Made by a program: the position numbers and the translations under genes. Of a stretch of 64,000 bases of DNA, positions 26,030 to 37,295 are shown one piece after another (the first letter of the stretch is position 1; each line of letters opens with the position of its first letter). The stretch comes from Eonycteris spelaea. Taxonomy: Eukaryota; Chordata; Mammalia; Chiroptera; Pteropodidae. The notes under the pieces are model-generated. The model saw only the letters and a program-made list of their open reading frames with translations, searched no databases and was not told the DNA's origin. The stretch spans positions 1 through 64,000 of the forward strand of contig PUFA01000647.1 of the NCBI GenBank assembly GCA_003508835.1, in the 5' to 3' direction.

Positions 26030-26560
26030 AGTAACTATGTGATTTAATGTGGGGGAACTGGTCCATTTAGATAGTAACGATGTAATGTACAATGGGAACT
26101 CTGAGCCACACCAACAACGTGATACATGGTGGAGGGTCTTTGCGTCATGCACCCTGACCTCCTGAGGGTTAGAAAATGAGACCAGCCATGTGGGTAGGCA
26201 ATCATGTCCACATGATGGAATTCCATTGAAGGCTCTGGACTCCAAAGCTTGGATGAGTTTCCTAGTTGGCAACACTCCATACTATTGTCGTACATCAGTG
26301 CCAGGAGAGTAATGCTGTCCTGACTCTATGGGGAGATGATAACTTGAAGCTCTGCTTTTGGTATTCTGGACCTTGCCCCATTAGTCTCTTCCCTTGGCTG
26401 ATTTTAATTTTAATTGGTATCCTTTCCTTGTAATAAACTGTAACCATGAATATAACAGTTTTCAATAAGTTCTGTGAGTTCTTCCAGCAAATTACTGAAA
26501 CTGAGGGTAGTTTTGGAAACCCCCTGACCTTGTAATTTGTGTTAGTAGTGACAGTAGTCC
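26030..26560 (+). mobile_element. ERVL-type solo LTR, sense
   Basis: LTR-like layout with a polyadenylation signal AATAAA at 26,432-26,437 inside tccttgtaataaactgtaac, then ttctgtgagttcttccagca and ggtagttttggaaaccccct at the 3' end. The 5' border is approximate. Long - strand frames (25,755-26,295 and 26,295-26,657) cross it and are not genes. Confidence 0.6.
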
Positions 26561-27227
26561 TTTGTGGATTGTTCTCCCTAACTTTGCAGTTGGCTATCTT
26601 TTTGCAAATATGCAGGGTATGGGTTTCCATGGACCTCAGGCCCCTTTTCAGAATCACCCCTTGAAAGGTGCTAGATGCAACACATCCTCAGCAGGTACAT
26701 GCATCCTCTTCAGTCTCCCCCTGTCTGTGAGGCTAACAGAGGGGACAGAGACACCACCTCATCCTAGGAGCACCATCTCGTAATGGCTGCAAGATTGGGC
26801 ATTTCTGATGGGAGTCTGGGAGGGAGGAGGATGAATGTTTCCCTTCTTTCTTTTCCAGACCTTTGTGGTGAATGCCCCTGTCCTCATATCATGGCCTCAT
26901 ATTGGGGCCACAGAGGTGGACAGATAGGTCCAAACCCATGGGAGTGAGGTCCCTATTCTTCAGGGGAGAAAAATACATCAATAATAATGACAATAATCAG
27001 AATATTAAAATTAATAAAAGTTTGCTCGTCCCATTCTTTTTTACACAGCTCTGTGCACATGGATGAGTGTTTCTTTAGGATACATTCTTAGAAGAGTTAT
27101 TACTCCATCAAGGGAATCATTCATTCAAATACCTAATGAGCATGTACTGTGTACCAAGTATTGTTCTAGGAGGTGTTTGCGTCTTGGGTGTGAATTCCCT
27201 GAGTTATTTACAGGTTTTTTTTTTTTC
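26561..27227. other. Intergenic sequence, no gene seen
   Basis: Unclassified. An A-rich patch with ataataatgacaataatcag lies near 26,980. Possible L2/MIR scrap at 27,110-27,180. Confidence 0.5.
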
Positions 27228-29554
27228 TCTAGAGTGTAGTAAGCACTCTGAGCTGCTTGAGGGTCTCTGTTCAGAATTTTCAGTGTCTAAGCTGTTATAG
27301 GGTCTGTATCATTGGTATATTGTCTCTGGACTCTATGGGGGTTTGTGTCCCAGGGGACGAGGTCTTTGAGCTGTTTGGTGGATCGTTTCTCCAGCGGATG
27401 AGATATCTTGAGATTTGAGGGCTCTTTTTCAAGATGTGAGTTTCTTTCCCCACCAGCTTTATTGAGACATAATTGACATAAAACATTGTGTAAATTTAAG
27501 GTGTACGATGTGTTGATTTGATACATTTATATATTGTAAAATGATTACCACCATAGTATCAGCTACCACTCCATCCCATCACATAATTATCATTTGTTTT
27601 TTTTGTGGTGAGAACATTTAAGATGTACTCTCTTAGCTACTTTCAAGTATATGATACAGTATTATTAGCTATAATCACCATACTGTACATCAGGGTCTCA
27701 GAACTTACTCATCTTATAACTGGAAGTTTGTACTCTTTGACCAATATCTCCTCATTTCGCCACTCCCCAGCCTCTGGTAACCAACACTATACTCTCTGTT
27801 TCTCTGAGTTCAGCTATTTAGATTCCACATATAACCTATATCATACAGTATTTGTCTTTCTCCAAGTTCCATCCAAGTTATTGTAAATGGCAGGGATTTC
27901 TTCTTTCTCATGACTGAATAATGCTTTATTTTACATGTCTATATTTATACATAGGTATAGAAACATTAATTTTTTTTCCACATCTTCTTTATCAATTCAT
28001 CTGTTGACACTTAGGTTGCGTCTACATCTTGGCTATTGTAAATAATGTTACAATGAACAAGGGAATGCATCTATCTTTTTTGAATTAATGTTTTCATTTT
28101 CTTTGGATAAATACCCTGAAGTGGAATTACCGGGTCATATGGCAGATATATATACATATTTTTAATTTTAGAGGACTCTCCATACTGTTTTAAATAGTGA
28201 CTACACCAATTTACAACCCCAGAAGTGTACAAGGGTTCCTTTTTTTCCACATCCTTGCCAATGTTTATTGATGATAGCAATTCTAATATGTGTGGGTGGT
28301 ATCCATTGTGGATTTGATGTGCATTTCTCATTGTGTGAGGTCTCTGAGTTCCTTGAGTGTCTGTGTCCCCGGATGTAATATTTCCTACTGTTTGAGGGTC
28401 TGAATCCCAGAGTGTGAGATCTGTGTATTCCTGGGGAGTCTGTGACATCATGTGTCTGGTCTTTTGGCGGGTTTGTGTTTAATCTAAGAGTTTCACTATT
28501 TGGGGATCTGTATCCTGAATTTGAAGTCTCCCAGCTATTTGGCATGGTCTATGTGTGGGATTGAAGGTCTCTGGACTCTTTCTGGATACTGAATACAGGA
28601 TTTATGGTCTCTGAACTCAAAATGTGAGTTCTCTTGAGATGTTTAGGGGTCTGGGTCAATGTGTGATGTCTATTGGCTGGTTGGAGTGTTTGTTCTCAAA
28701 GACCCTGAACTGTTGGCTGTTTTCTGGGGTGTGAGGTCTCAGGCTTTTTGGGAATTTGTGTTTTTGGTGTACAGTCTGAGATGGTTTTGGGTCTGTGTCC
28801 AAGATATGTCTGTCTGTAGGTCTTTGAGCTACTTCTGTATCTATTTTCAAGTTGTGAGGTCTGAAATATTTGAAGAGTTTGTATCTAGAGTGTGAAGTTT
28901 CTCAACACTTTGGATATGTGTTCAAGGGAGAAAATTCCTCAGCCATTTGGAGGTCTGTTTATGAGGTATGTGGGCTTCTTTTCTAGAGTATGGGCTCCCT
29001 GAGAAGTTTGGAGATCTGTGTCCTAGGTGTGAGTTGTCTGAGCAGTTCGAGGGTCCTCATCTCAGAGTATGAGGTCTTTAAGTTTATTTTTTGTTTGATG
29101 TTTAATGTCTGTCTGCTGTTTGGGATTTTGTGCCCAGGAATGAGGTCTCTGAACTCTTTGGAAGTCTGTGTTCCAAGGTATGATATTGATGTATCTCAAA
29201 GTCTATGTTCAGGGTATAAAGTTTCTAAACTCTTTGAGGGTCTGTGTTCTAAATTTGAACTATGATATTTGGGGTTCTTTATTCATGATGTGAGTGTCTC
29301 ATTAAAGGTGTGGGTTTGAAGGTTTGAGTCTGAAATGTTTTGGTCTGTGTCTAGGGTGTGTGGCCTCCAAAATCTTTGCAGGTGTTGTCTCAAGGTTTGA
29401 GTCTGATGTATTTAGACTCTGAGTTTAGAATGTGAGGTTTTAAATGCTTGAATGACCTATGTTCTGCGGTCTGGGTTTAAGGTAACGGGGATCTGTGTTC
29501 AGGATGCGTGGTCTCTAAAATCTTTCAGTGTTTATTTCCAGGGATTTGAATGAG
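27228..29554 (+). repeat. Tandem repeat array, arm 1 (unit about 76 bp), split by an L1
   Basis: Outside the L1 at 27,455-28,335, the whole stretch is made of diverged copies of a T/G-rich unit. Recurrent words are gtgaggtctctgaactcttt, gagggtctgtgttc and aaggtttgagtctga. One unit reads roughly as two related halves of about 38 bp, each starting with a ggtctgtgt word. About 1.45 kb of array gives roughly 19 units. The same unit in reverse complement makes up 37,296-39,165. Array ends and unit count are judged by eye. No protein is implied, although several frames stay open by chance. Confidence 0.85.
27455..28335 (-). mobile_element. L1 3' end inserted in array arm 1, antisense
   Basis: Antisense L1M/L1PA-like landmarks: ctttattgagacataattga, accaccatagtatcagctac, ttaggttgcgtctacatctt and ggataaataccctgaagtgg. 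Array units lie on both sides, so the array is older than this insertion. Confidence 0.9.
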
Positions 29555-32041
29555 CAGTTCCCAACCTTTTTGGCACCAGGTACCACTTTTGTGGAAGACA
29601 ATTTTTCCAAGGACAGGTAGTGGGGAGATGGTTTCAGGATGATTCAAGTGCATTACATTTATTGTGTGCTTTATTTCTATTATTATTACATTGTAATATA
29701 TAATGAAATAATTATACAACTCACCATATTGCAGAATCAGTGGGACCCCTGAGCTTGTTTTCCTGCAACGAGATGGTCCCATCTGGGGGTGATGGGAGAC
29801 AGTGACACTCAAAGTGTGTTGCTTATGTTCAGTCCACTCCATGATCTCATTTTGGTTGCTGTCACTACAGAAAACCCTGCTTTACAAAGACAGAATGTTT
29901 GAAATGGAAGCAGGCTTTTCAGTGCTTTTGTGGCAATCTCAGGATATTCTGCCTTGACTTTAATCCAGAATGTATGGAGCTTTGAAGCTGTCTCAAACAT
30001 ACTTTTAAGGCCACCATCATTTGTGATCTCAAGCAGTTGATCCTCTTCTAACACAGACAAAGTCGATTCACCTCATTTATTCACAAATGGGTCATGGATC
30101 CATTCCTTCCCACTTTGGGGGTCTTTTGTGGTTGGGAAGTAATGTTCAAACTCTTTTGAAAGCTGAGATAGGTGATAGTGCACCAGTTGGGAGAAAGAGG
30201 TCCTGGCTCAGTCTCTTTCAAAATCTCTGCTAATGTTTGAAACATGTCAAAACCCCAATGTTCACTCATTGCCCCATAATTCCAGTTTGGCTTCAAATGC
30301 ATCCACTTTATCTGCCAACTTGAACGCAGTTGTTTTCCCCTGAAGTGACAGATTGAGTTGGTTAAGCAGGTTGGATATGTCACACAAGCAAGTTTCGCAA
30401 CCCATTCTGTGTCATTGAAATGTGCTGCAGTGGTGACTGTTTCTCTAAAAGAAATCTCTGGAGTGGCTTTTGAAACTCAGAAATTCTGCCCAGTGATCTA
30501 CCTTTAGAAAGCCATCTCACTTTTGTGTATAAGAGAAGACACGTGTGCTCTGTGTCCATCTCATAGAGCTGTATGAACAGATGTGAGTTAAGGGCATGTA
30601 CTTTAATGTGACTGATAATTTTAATCATACCCTGCAAAACGTTGTTTAGATCAGGTGACATTTTTTGGTTAGCCAGCATTTCTCTATGGATGACACAGTG
30701 TGTAGATTCACATTCAGAAGTGACCTCTTTGATCTGAGTAGTGAAACCAGAAAGCTGTCCAGTTATGGCAGCCACTCCGTTCGTGCATATACTGACACAA
30801 AATGACCAATTTAGTTTTCCTGATATGTAATCATTCAAAAAATTGAATAATTCTTCAGTCATGGTGTTGGTTGACAACGAAAGTACACATAATGCATCCT
30901 TATGCACAGCTTCCTAAAAAATGTCGCACAAAAATGAGCATTGTTGCCTTGTTGTCGATGTCAGTAGACTCAACAGCCTGGATTGCGTACCATGGTGACT
31001 TAATCATCTCTAACCATTGTACGTCAATATCCTCTGCTATTTCACCAATTTGTCTAGTTATGGTGCTAGCCGAAAAAGGAACACATGCCACCTTTTGAAT
31101 TGTAGTCTCTCCTAAAAGTTCACGACAAATGTCCTTAGCATCAGGCAGGGCCAACTCTTCACCAATAGTAAAGGGCTTCTTAGCTTTAGCAATGTGGTTA
31201 GCCATGAAGATTGATGCCCTCAGGCAGACACATTTGATGAAGTGGTGGCCTTCAATAATTGTTTCTATTCTTCATGTTCACGGGTTTTTTTTCTCTTTTG
31301 AAAAACTCCAAAGGCTTGTCTTTTAATGCAGGGTGCTTGGTCTCCATGTGGCAAAGCAGTTTTGAAGGTTTCATGGCTTCTTTGGATAGCCAGTCACCAC
31401 ATATTATACAAACAGGGCTTGGAGAATGTGAATCACTCATTGCAATAAACCTGTAAGTAGGACCCTTTGTATTTCCTTTCAAATACAGCTTTCTTTTTGT
31501 TGGCAGTTTTAGAGTCTTCTCGTCTCACCATTAGGTCTTCCCCCTTTTCAAAGAAGTTCTCCAGTGATGTTTGTTTTTTTACTCATTTTGGCTAAGGTTA
31601 GCTTGTGGGCTTACCAAAACCATGACTGAGACAAGTGTGCAATGCGGGAAAGTGGTGCAGATGGAAGTGGTAAATAAAATAATGGGTGGGCCATGTGCAG
31701 CCTAAAATAAGTGTTGGATTCTGACTTAAAGCCTGCCACCAGATGCATCTGTACAAGTCAAGCACATCAACTCACTTGATATCATAAAGCCTGCCACCAG
31801 ATGCAGTTTAGTTGTCACTTGCCACTCACTGATAGGGTTTTGATATGAGTCTGCAAGCAATTGACTTATTATGGTTTCTGTGCAGTCAAACCTCTCTGCT
31901 AATGTTAATCTGTATTTGCAGCTGCTTCCAGTGCTAGTATTACCACCTCAGCTCCACTTCAGATCATCAGGCATTAGATTCTCATAAGGAGCACATAACC
32001 TAGATCCCTTGGATGCACAGTTCATAATAGGGTTAATGCTC
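29555..32041 (-). mobile_element. Charlie3-like autonomous hAT DNA transposon, 5'-truncated
   Basis: On the + strand it begins with the 3' inverted end CAGTTCCCAACCTTTTTGGC, runs through cattacatttattgtgtgct and a decayed transposase, and reaches the inner 5' block with cattagattctcataaggag at about 31,968. At about 32,041 the match stops, so the 5' terminal repeat and roughly the first 150-200 bp of the family are missing. It lies right at the end of array arm 1 (the last array word is near 29,545), so it was inserted into or beside the array. Confidence 0.85.
29809..31482 (-). pseudogene. Decayed hAT (Charlie3-like) transposase
   Basis: Read on the - strand, five pieces in changing frames line up as one hAT transposase. 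31,482-31,252 holds a BED-type zinc finger (CIICGDW...LLCHMETKH, a C-x2-C...H-x4-H pattern). 31,205-30,900 holds the start of the RNase H-like domain. 30,907-30,380 holds the region with EVTSECESTHCVIHRE and the hAT signature VRWLSKGRS. 30,383-30,081 is a linker. 30,060-29,809 holds the C-terminal dimerisation (hATC) motif with YPEIATKALKSLLPFQTFC. At least four frameshifts separate the pieces. Where family members carry a catalytic Asp in a CTDG motif this copy reads CTNG, as far as I recall the family. No function is expected. There is no sign of domestication, since the frame is broken across every domain. Confidence 0.85.
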
Positions 32042-34799
32042 ATCTGCTGTGTATGAACAAACAGGTTATCTTCTGCTGTGACAAATGGAACAATCGGATT
32101 ATCATCATTGTTGAGTTTTGGTCTGAGAAGGGAGTCCTTGAGCCCAGGGGTCTTGTGTGGAAAAGGAGTCATGTGAGGTGGTGAAAGCCTGGTGCCTGGG
32201 GACCTCAAGATGCTATGAGCATCTCAGAGAAGTGAAGGGGACTTTCTGCATGTGACAGAATACCAGACCGGTCAAGACAGGGAAAGAAAACCCTCTGGGG
32301 GTTCTGAAGGAGGAGAGACTCATGTTAGGTGTTTTCATTGGCTACTGGTTTGGGGTGAGGGAGGAGATCCCAGTAAACCAAACCTCTGTCAATCCTGCAG
32401 ACATTATTTCTAGACTGTAGAAGTCGAGACCCCTGGGCCTGAGACCTGTCCCACACAGAGGTATGACCTTGAGTGACAACATTATCATTCTCAGAGGAGC
32501 AGGCAAGGATTCAGGTAAACTGGGATACCCTCGCTATGCAGCCACCAGGAGTTGGCTCTGTGGGAAGGGTCACCACTGTGAAGAAAGCTGGGCTTCAGAA
32601 AACAAGTTAGTTAGAGAGAATTTATGTGGGTAATCACATCTGTCCACACCCCTGACCATGCCTCCTTCCCACTTGTTTGTCATGGCCTACACCAAGCTCC
32701 AGGTCCAGAGCTCCATAGAGTGATGATTCTCTGAGGCTTTCCTCACAGTCCCCCAGTCCCAAAGTCTTTAACAGACCCAGTCCTGACCTCTGGGCCTCAT
32801 TATTCCAATCTCTATAGCAGGCACTGGCCACCACTATGTCTCATCCATGTCTTCCCTCCTTCTCCACTCAGGCCTAGGCCCTGGACTTCTAAAATAACCT
32901 CTAATCCCAAGTGATGTCCAATATGGTTCATATTCTTGTTGGTAAAAGGACCAGACTAGTCTTCTTCTACTGCACCATCTTGCAAGAAAGGAATATCCAC
33001 TGGGGTTAGAGGCTGTGCTGGACCAGTAAACTGTAGGTTAGGGAAGTGGGGGATCAATACCATCTCTGATGGTGGAAATATGATAACCCTGTGCTTCTGG
33101 CTTCCACCTGGGCTCTACACCCACTCTCTAGCTTTTGTGTCCACCTACTCTGTGGCCCCCATCATGCTTCTTGGTCCCCTTCATCGCCCATTTGTCCACT
33201 TCTGATTGGCCTTAAGACCATGTGTCCCTGGGTGGACACTGGCTCTGGGATGAGGGGTTCTGATTGGTCCTAGACAACTTTCATGCCCCAGTTTTGCTCA
33301 GTTGCAAGGGACTTCCAGAAAGTCCCTAAGCCCCATACCTTCCCTCAAGTGCTGTGCTTTCATTGGCTACTGGTTTGGTTCAAGTGCCTTGGATTGCCTG
33401 GCCTTGCCTTTAGTACTAAGGAGGTGGGGCTCTGGCACAGGAGCGTGGTGAGAGCTAGAACCCATCTTGGAGCATCAGTAATCTTCCTGTAAATGATATT
33501 ATCCCTGACTCCTCCTTGGTCCCCCTACCCCTGCAGAGATCAGCCAGCTCAGTCAACTGTAGCCATACTCTGGTGATGGAGGCTGACTTTGTGTGAGCTT
33601 CTGCAGTCATGGGTTCCCCATTCGCCCCTAAACTCAGTCGCAAGCCCAGTAGACATCTCTCACCAGTCAGTATTCCCTTAAGTGCATTTAATCATTCTCT
33701 TTACTTAAAACTAAAATTGGATTTGGGTTTTAAGGGAAGTTCACAGAAGTCACTTCATTAAACAGGAATCTTGCTCTGGTGGGAGAAATATGGCAGGTAG
33801 ACCAGGGTTCCTGATCCCAGGACACAGAGCCAAGAGAGCTCAATTTGCAAAAGTTGGATGGATGTGAGTGGGGGATGTGAGAGTATGGGGGACAGAGCAA
33901 GAGAGATGAGGAGGTAAGAGGAAGAAGGAAGAAGCAAAAAAGGGAAAGGAAAAGAGACATCAGAATACAAGCTCACACTCATTGATGCTTAATATGGATA
34001 GACACTGTTTTTAGCAATGCATAACAAAAGCCTAGAAGGAAATGAAGGGGATCAGCATATGTTACTCCCAAATATACCACTTTGGCATAAAAATTATTTT
34101 GAGCTGAAGGAACTTGAGTTCCTGAAATCCCTTATCTGCTTAAAAGCAGAACATCTCTAAAGAACTCAGAATAACTCAATTGCCATAAATATCCTCCCTG
34201 AGAGAAATTCCTATTTTCTCTTCTCTGAGAGAAGTCAGCAACACATCCAAATAAACATTGTCACAACACTATTATATCTCTCTCATCTATTCTCCTAAGG
34301 GTTCATTCCACAAAGTCATTTGCTTTTTCATGAGTGCCTTTTCTCAATCTCTCTTTCCCTTACTAAGTTAGGTATATAGACTCCAAATTCTAACCACCAT
34401 TTTGAGTTACTCACCACTGAGTGCTCCCAAGTGTATAGGATGCAAGTGATAATAACTTCTGTTTTTTGTTGTTAATCTGTCTTTTGTCAGTCTAATAATG
34501 CAGGGGCCCAGGTGAAGAGCTTAAGAATGTAGACAGAAAACTTTCTTTTTTTCCTTACAGAAATTCTACCAAATATTAAGTGGTATTGAGTGTAAAACTG
34601 AAGAATTTTCTATTTTTTCTCATTTCATTATTTTTTAATGATGATTATTTTTAAATTTTCTCATTTTATTATTTCTTTGAACTTTCTTAGTTTAATCATT
34701 CTTTGATTTGTTCAATTAAAATACAGAGATGCATAGAGTATATAAAAAGCAAGGCCCTAATAAATTCTACACATAAGAGATATACTTTAAATATAAAGA
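32042..34799. other. Unclassified single-copy-like sequence, promoter-like in part
   Basis: No repeat is recognised through most of this spacer between the inverted arrays. It is G+C-richer than its surroundings to about 33,660. A purine-rich strand bias occurs at 33,880-33,960. Several modest open frames (for example 33,283-33,492 on +, 33,730-33,982 on -) have no recognisable motif. Confidence 0.5.
33190..33440 (+). promoter_or_regulatory. Cluster of inverted CCAAT boxes, promoter-like
   Basis: Inverted CCAAT words (ATTGG) occur at ttctgattggccttaagacc, ttctgattggtcctagacaa and tttcattggctactggtttg within about 180 bp, followed by aaggaggtggggctctggca (a GC-box-like word) and then gagagctagaacccatc. 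The 21-bp word around the third box is repeated at about 32,331-32,351. Multiple NF-Y-type sites with regular spacing are typical of testis and cell-cycle promoters. No downstream exon was identified, so this is inference. Confidence 0.35.
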
Positions 34800-36040
34800 T
34801 ACAGAGGGTTTGAAAGTAAATGAATGGAAAGAGCTATGCTATGTACATAAAAACATAAGAAGAATGGAATAGATACTAGAAATCAGATAAAACAGACAGG
34901 AAGACTGTATTACCACAGACAAAGGGGAAATGCCATCATGATAAAAGGGAAAGTTCATTAGAAAGATATAACAATTATAAATATATACATACCTAATAAT
35001 AGAGCCTCAATATATAATAAGCAAATATTGACAGAATCATAGCAGGAAATTACTAGACTTCCCTCCCATCAGTAAAGGCGCAGTAGGTTTGAACACCACT
35101 ATCCAACACCTTGATGTGTTAACATCTATAGAACACTTCATCCAATAACTACCGAATATAGGCATACCTCATTTTACCATGCTTTGTTTTAATGTGCACT
35201 GCAGATATTGTGTTTTTAACAAATTGAAGATTTGTGGCAATCCTGTGTCAAGCAAGTCTATTAGTGACATTTTTCCAACAGGCTCAGATGATGGCATTTT
35301 TTAGCAATGACGTATTTTTAAATGAAGGTATGTACATTTTTAGACATAATGCTATTGCACACTTAATAGACTACATTATAGCACTAATATAACTTTTATA
35401 TGCATTGGACAGCAAATGAATTAGCTTTATTGCGGTGGTATGGAACCAAACTTGCAATATCTCCAAGGTATGCCTGTATACAGTTTTTTCAAGTACATTT
35501 CACCAAAATAGACTTTAGGCTGGACCTTAAAATATACCTCAATAAATTTTAAAGGACCAAGATCATACAGAATATATCCTATGATTATAGTTAAATTAGA
35601 TTACAAGTCAATTACATGACATATTGGAAACTCCCAAATATCTGGAAACTAAACAACATACTTTTAAGTGATTCCTGTGTCAAAGATGAAATCACAAGAG
35701 AAATTATTAAATATTTTGAGTTGAATGATAATGAAAGTAGAACAGATCAGAATTCATGGGATTAAACTAAAAGAATACTTACAGGAAAATTTATAGCTTT
35801 AAATGATAATATTAGAAAAGAAGTATGTAAAATCAATGACCCAAGGTTTCTCCTTAAGAAGCTAAAAAAAGAAGAGCCAAGTTAATCCGTGGTAATTAGA
35901 TGGAAAGAAATAATAAAGAGCATAAATTAACTTTATTGGAAATAGACATTAGAGAAATTTAACAAAGCCAAAAGTCATATTTGTATCAAGATCAATAAAA
36001 CTGATAAACCTCTAGCTAGACAGAACAACACGACTAGGGA
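34800..36040 (+). mobile_element. L1 ORF2 fragment, sense, split by a Tigger element
   Basis: Reads as the endonuclease-to-linker part of an old L1 ORF2: atgataaaagggaaagttca, cataagagatatactttaaa, and after the insertion gacataaattgggaactccc-like words (tattggaaactcccaaatat) and aatttatagctttaaatgat. Frames are broken. Confidence 0.75.
35159..35476. mobile_element. Tigger1-type (Tc1/mariner superfamily) internally deleted element
   Basis: Opens taggcatacctcattttacc and ends caaggtatgcctg, inverted ends of Tigger1, with TA on both sides (35,157-35,158 and 35,477-35,478). Internally it has gaagatttgtggcaatcctg. The flanking L1 resumes after it. Confidence 0.85.
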
Positions 36041-37295
36041 GAGGAAACAAAGCACTGATATCAGGAACATACATGGGGCTATCACCAGAGACCCTATAGA
36101 CACTGGAAGGATAATAAGAAAACAAAATGAACAAATGTCAGCCAACAAATTTGACAAGTAGACAGGATGAGTGAAGGGAGAAGTCAAACTATGATGCAGT
36201 CCCAATTACTGCCATGGCTGACTCCCCAGGGAACTCCTGAATGGACCATCAGAGTTATCCTAGGTTGGGTCTACATGGACCTGCATTTTATATACTCCAT
36301 TAAATGTAGGCCACCCAGGGAAGAAGTGTGACCTTGAATAAGGCAGCTCTCTGCAGCTGAGACAATTTTTGAAGGGGCTTACAAGAGTCTACCAATAGCA
36401 TGCCTAGCAGCTGAGGGACTAAGCCCTTCATTGAAGGGCGATCTAGGTGGTACATCACAGTGTCCACCACAGGTCCCTTTATAAATATTTCTTTTTAAAA
36501 CAGTTCAACACTGTCAGTGACATGATAGAGTAGCTTGAGGTAGAGAGGAAGAGAGGATTAAAGACATGATGACTTATTAGGTAATGAACGAAAAACTAAT
36601 AACCTTAAAACTTACCACCCACTGTGGGTCAGGTACCCAGGTGAGAACCAAAGATACTGAAAGATATAGTCCCTGCCCTCAGTGAGAAGAGGCACAGCAG
36701 ACAGCATGAAATGAAATCTCACAAAATGTGTGTTAGGATAACACTTCAGGAGTGAAGAATGATGAACAACTCACTCTGACTTTGGCTGGAGAGCAGGGAT
36801 GGGAGGGCAGTGTGGTGGGTTGGATTTCTAGAAAGGTTTAGGTTACATTTTAGCATCTACAAGACCAAGAATGTTTTGTACAGGATGTAGCATTTGAAGC
36901 ATTTTTTTAAAAACATAGTTCTGATTTTTTTAATGCACTCAGATTTAAAGTATAATTTGGTTTAAAAATATGATATGCACAAGAGTTCTAAAACAACTGC
37001 TAATGGAAGACATATCTGTTTCTATATCCAATATCTTTTTTCCAAGAAACACCTTTCCTACCAATTATGTGCTGCATTTTAAAAACAACCATTACGATGT
37101 CTTCAGGACAAATTTATTTAGTTATTTATTTATTTTTCTCAGAAGACAGAATAGAAATCTATAATGAGCAAGGTTTATTTAGGATATTTTAATTTACAAA
37201 CACTATTTGGAAATGTGCTTTGATGTAAAAAAGAATGAAATTTCCTCTACCCCTTGGTTATGTATATATAGGATCTCTCAATAGGAAATGGTATT
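36041..37295. other. Intergenic sequence, no gene seen
   Basis: Unclassified, becoming A+T-rich towards 37.2 kb. No supportable open frame. Confidence 0.5.

Noticed and set aside
25755..26657. Several - strand frames of 83-148 codons
   Set aside because: They run antisense across an ERVL-type LTR and its flanks.
28071..28545. 114- and 126-codon - strand frames
   Set aside because: They join array units to the tail of an L1 ORF2 scrap (YPKKMKTLIQK is a typical L1 end) and are not a gene.
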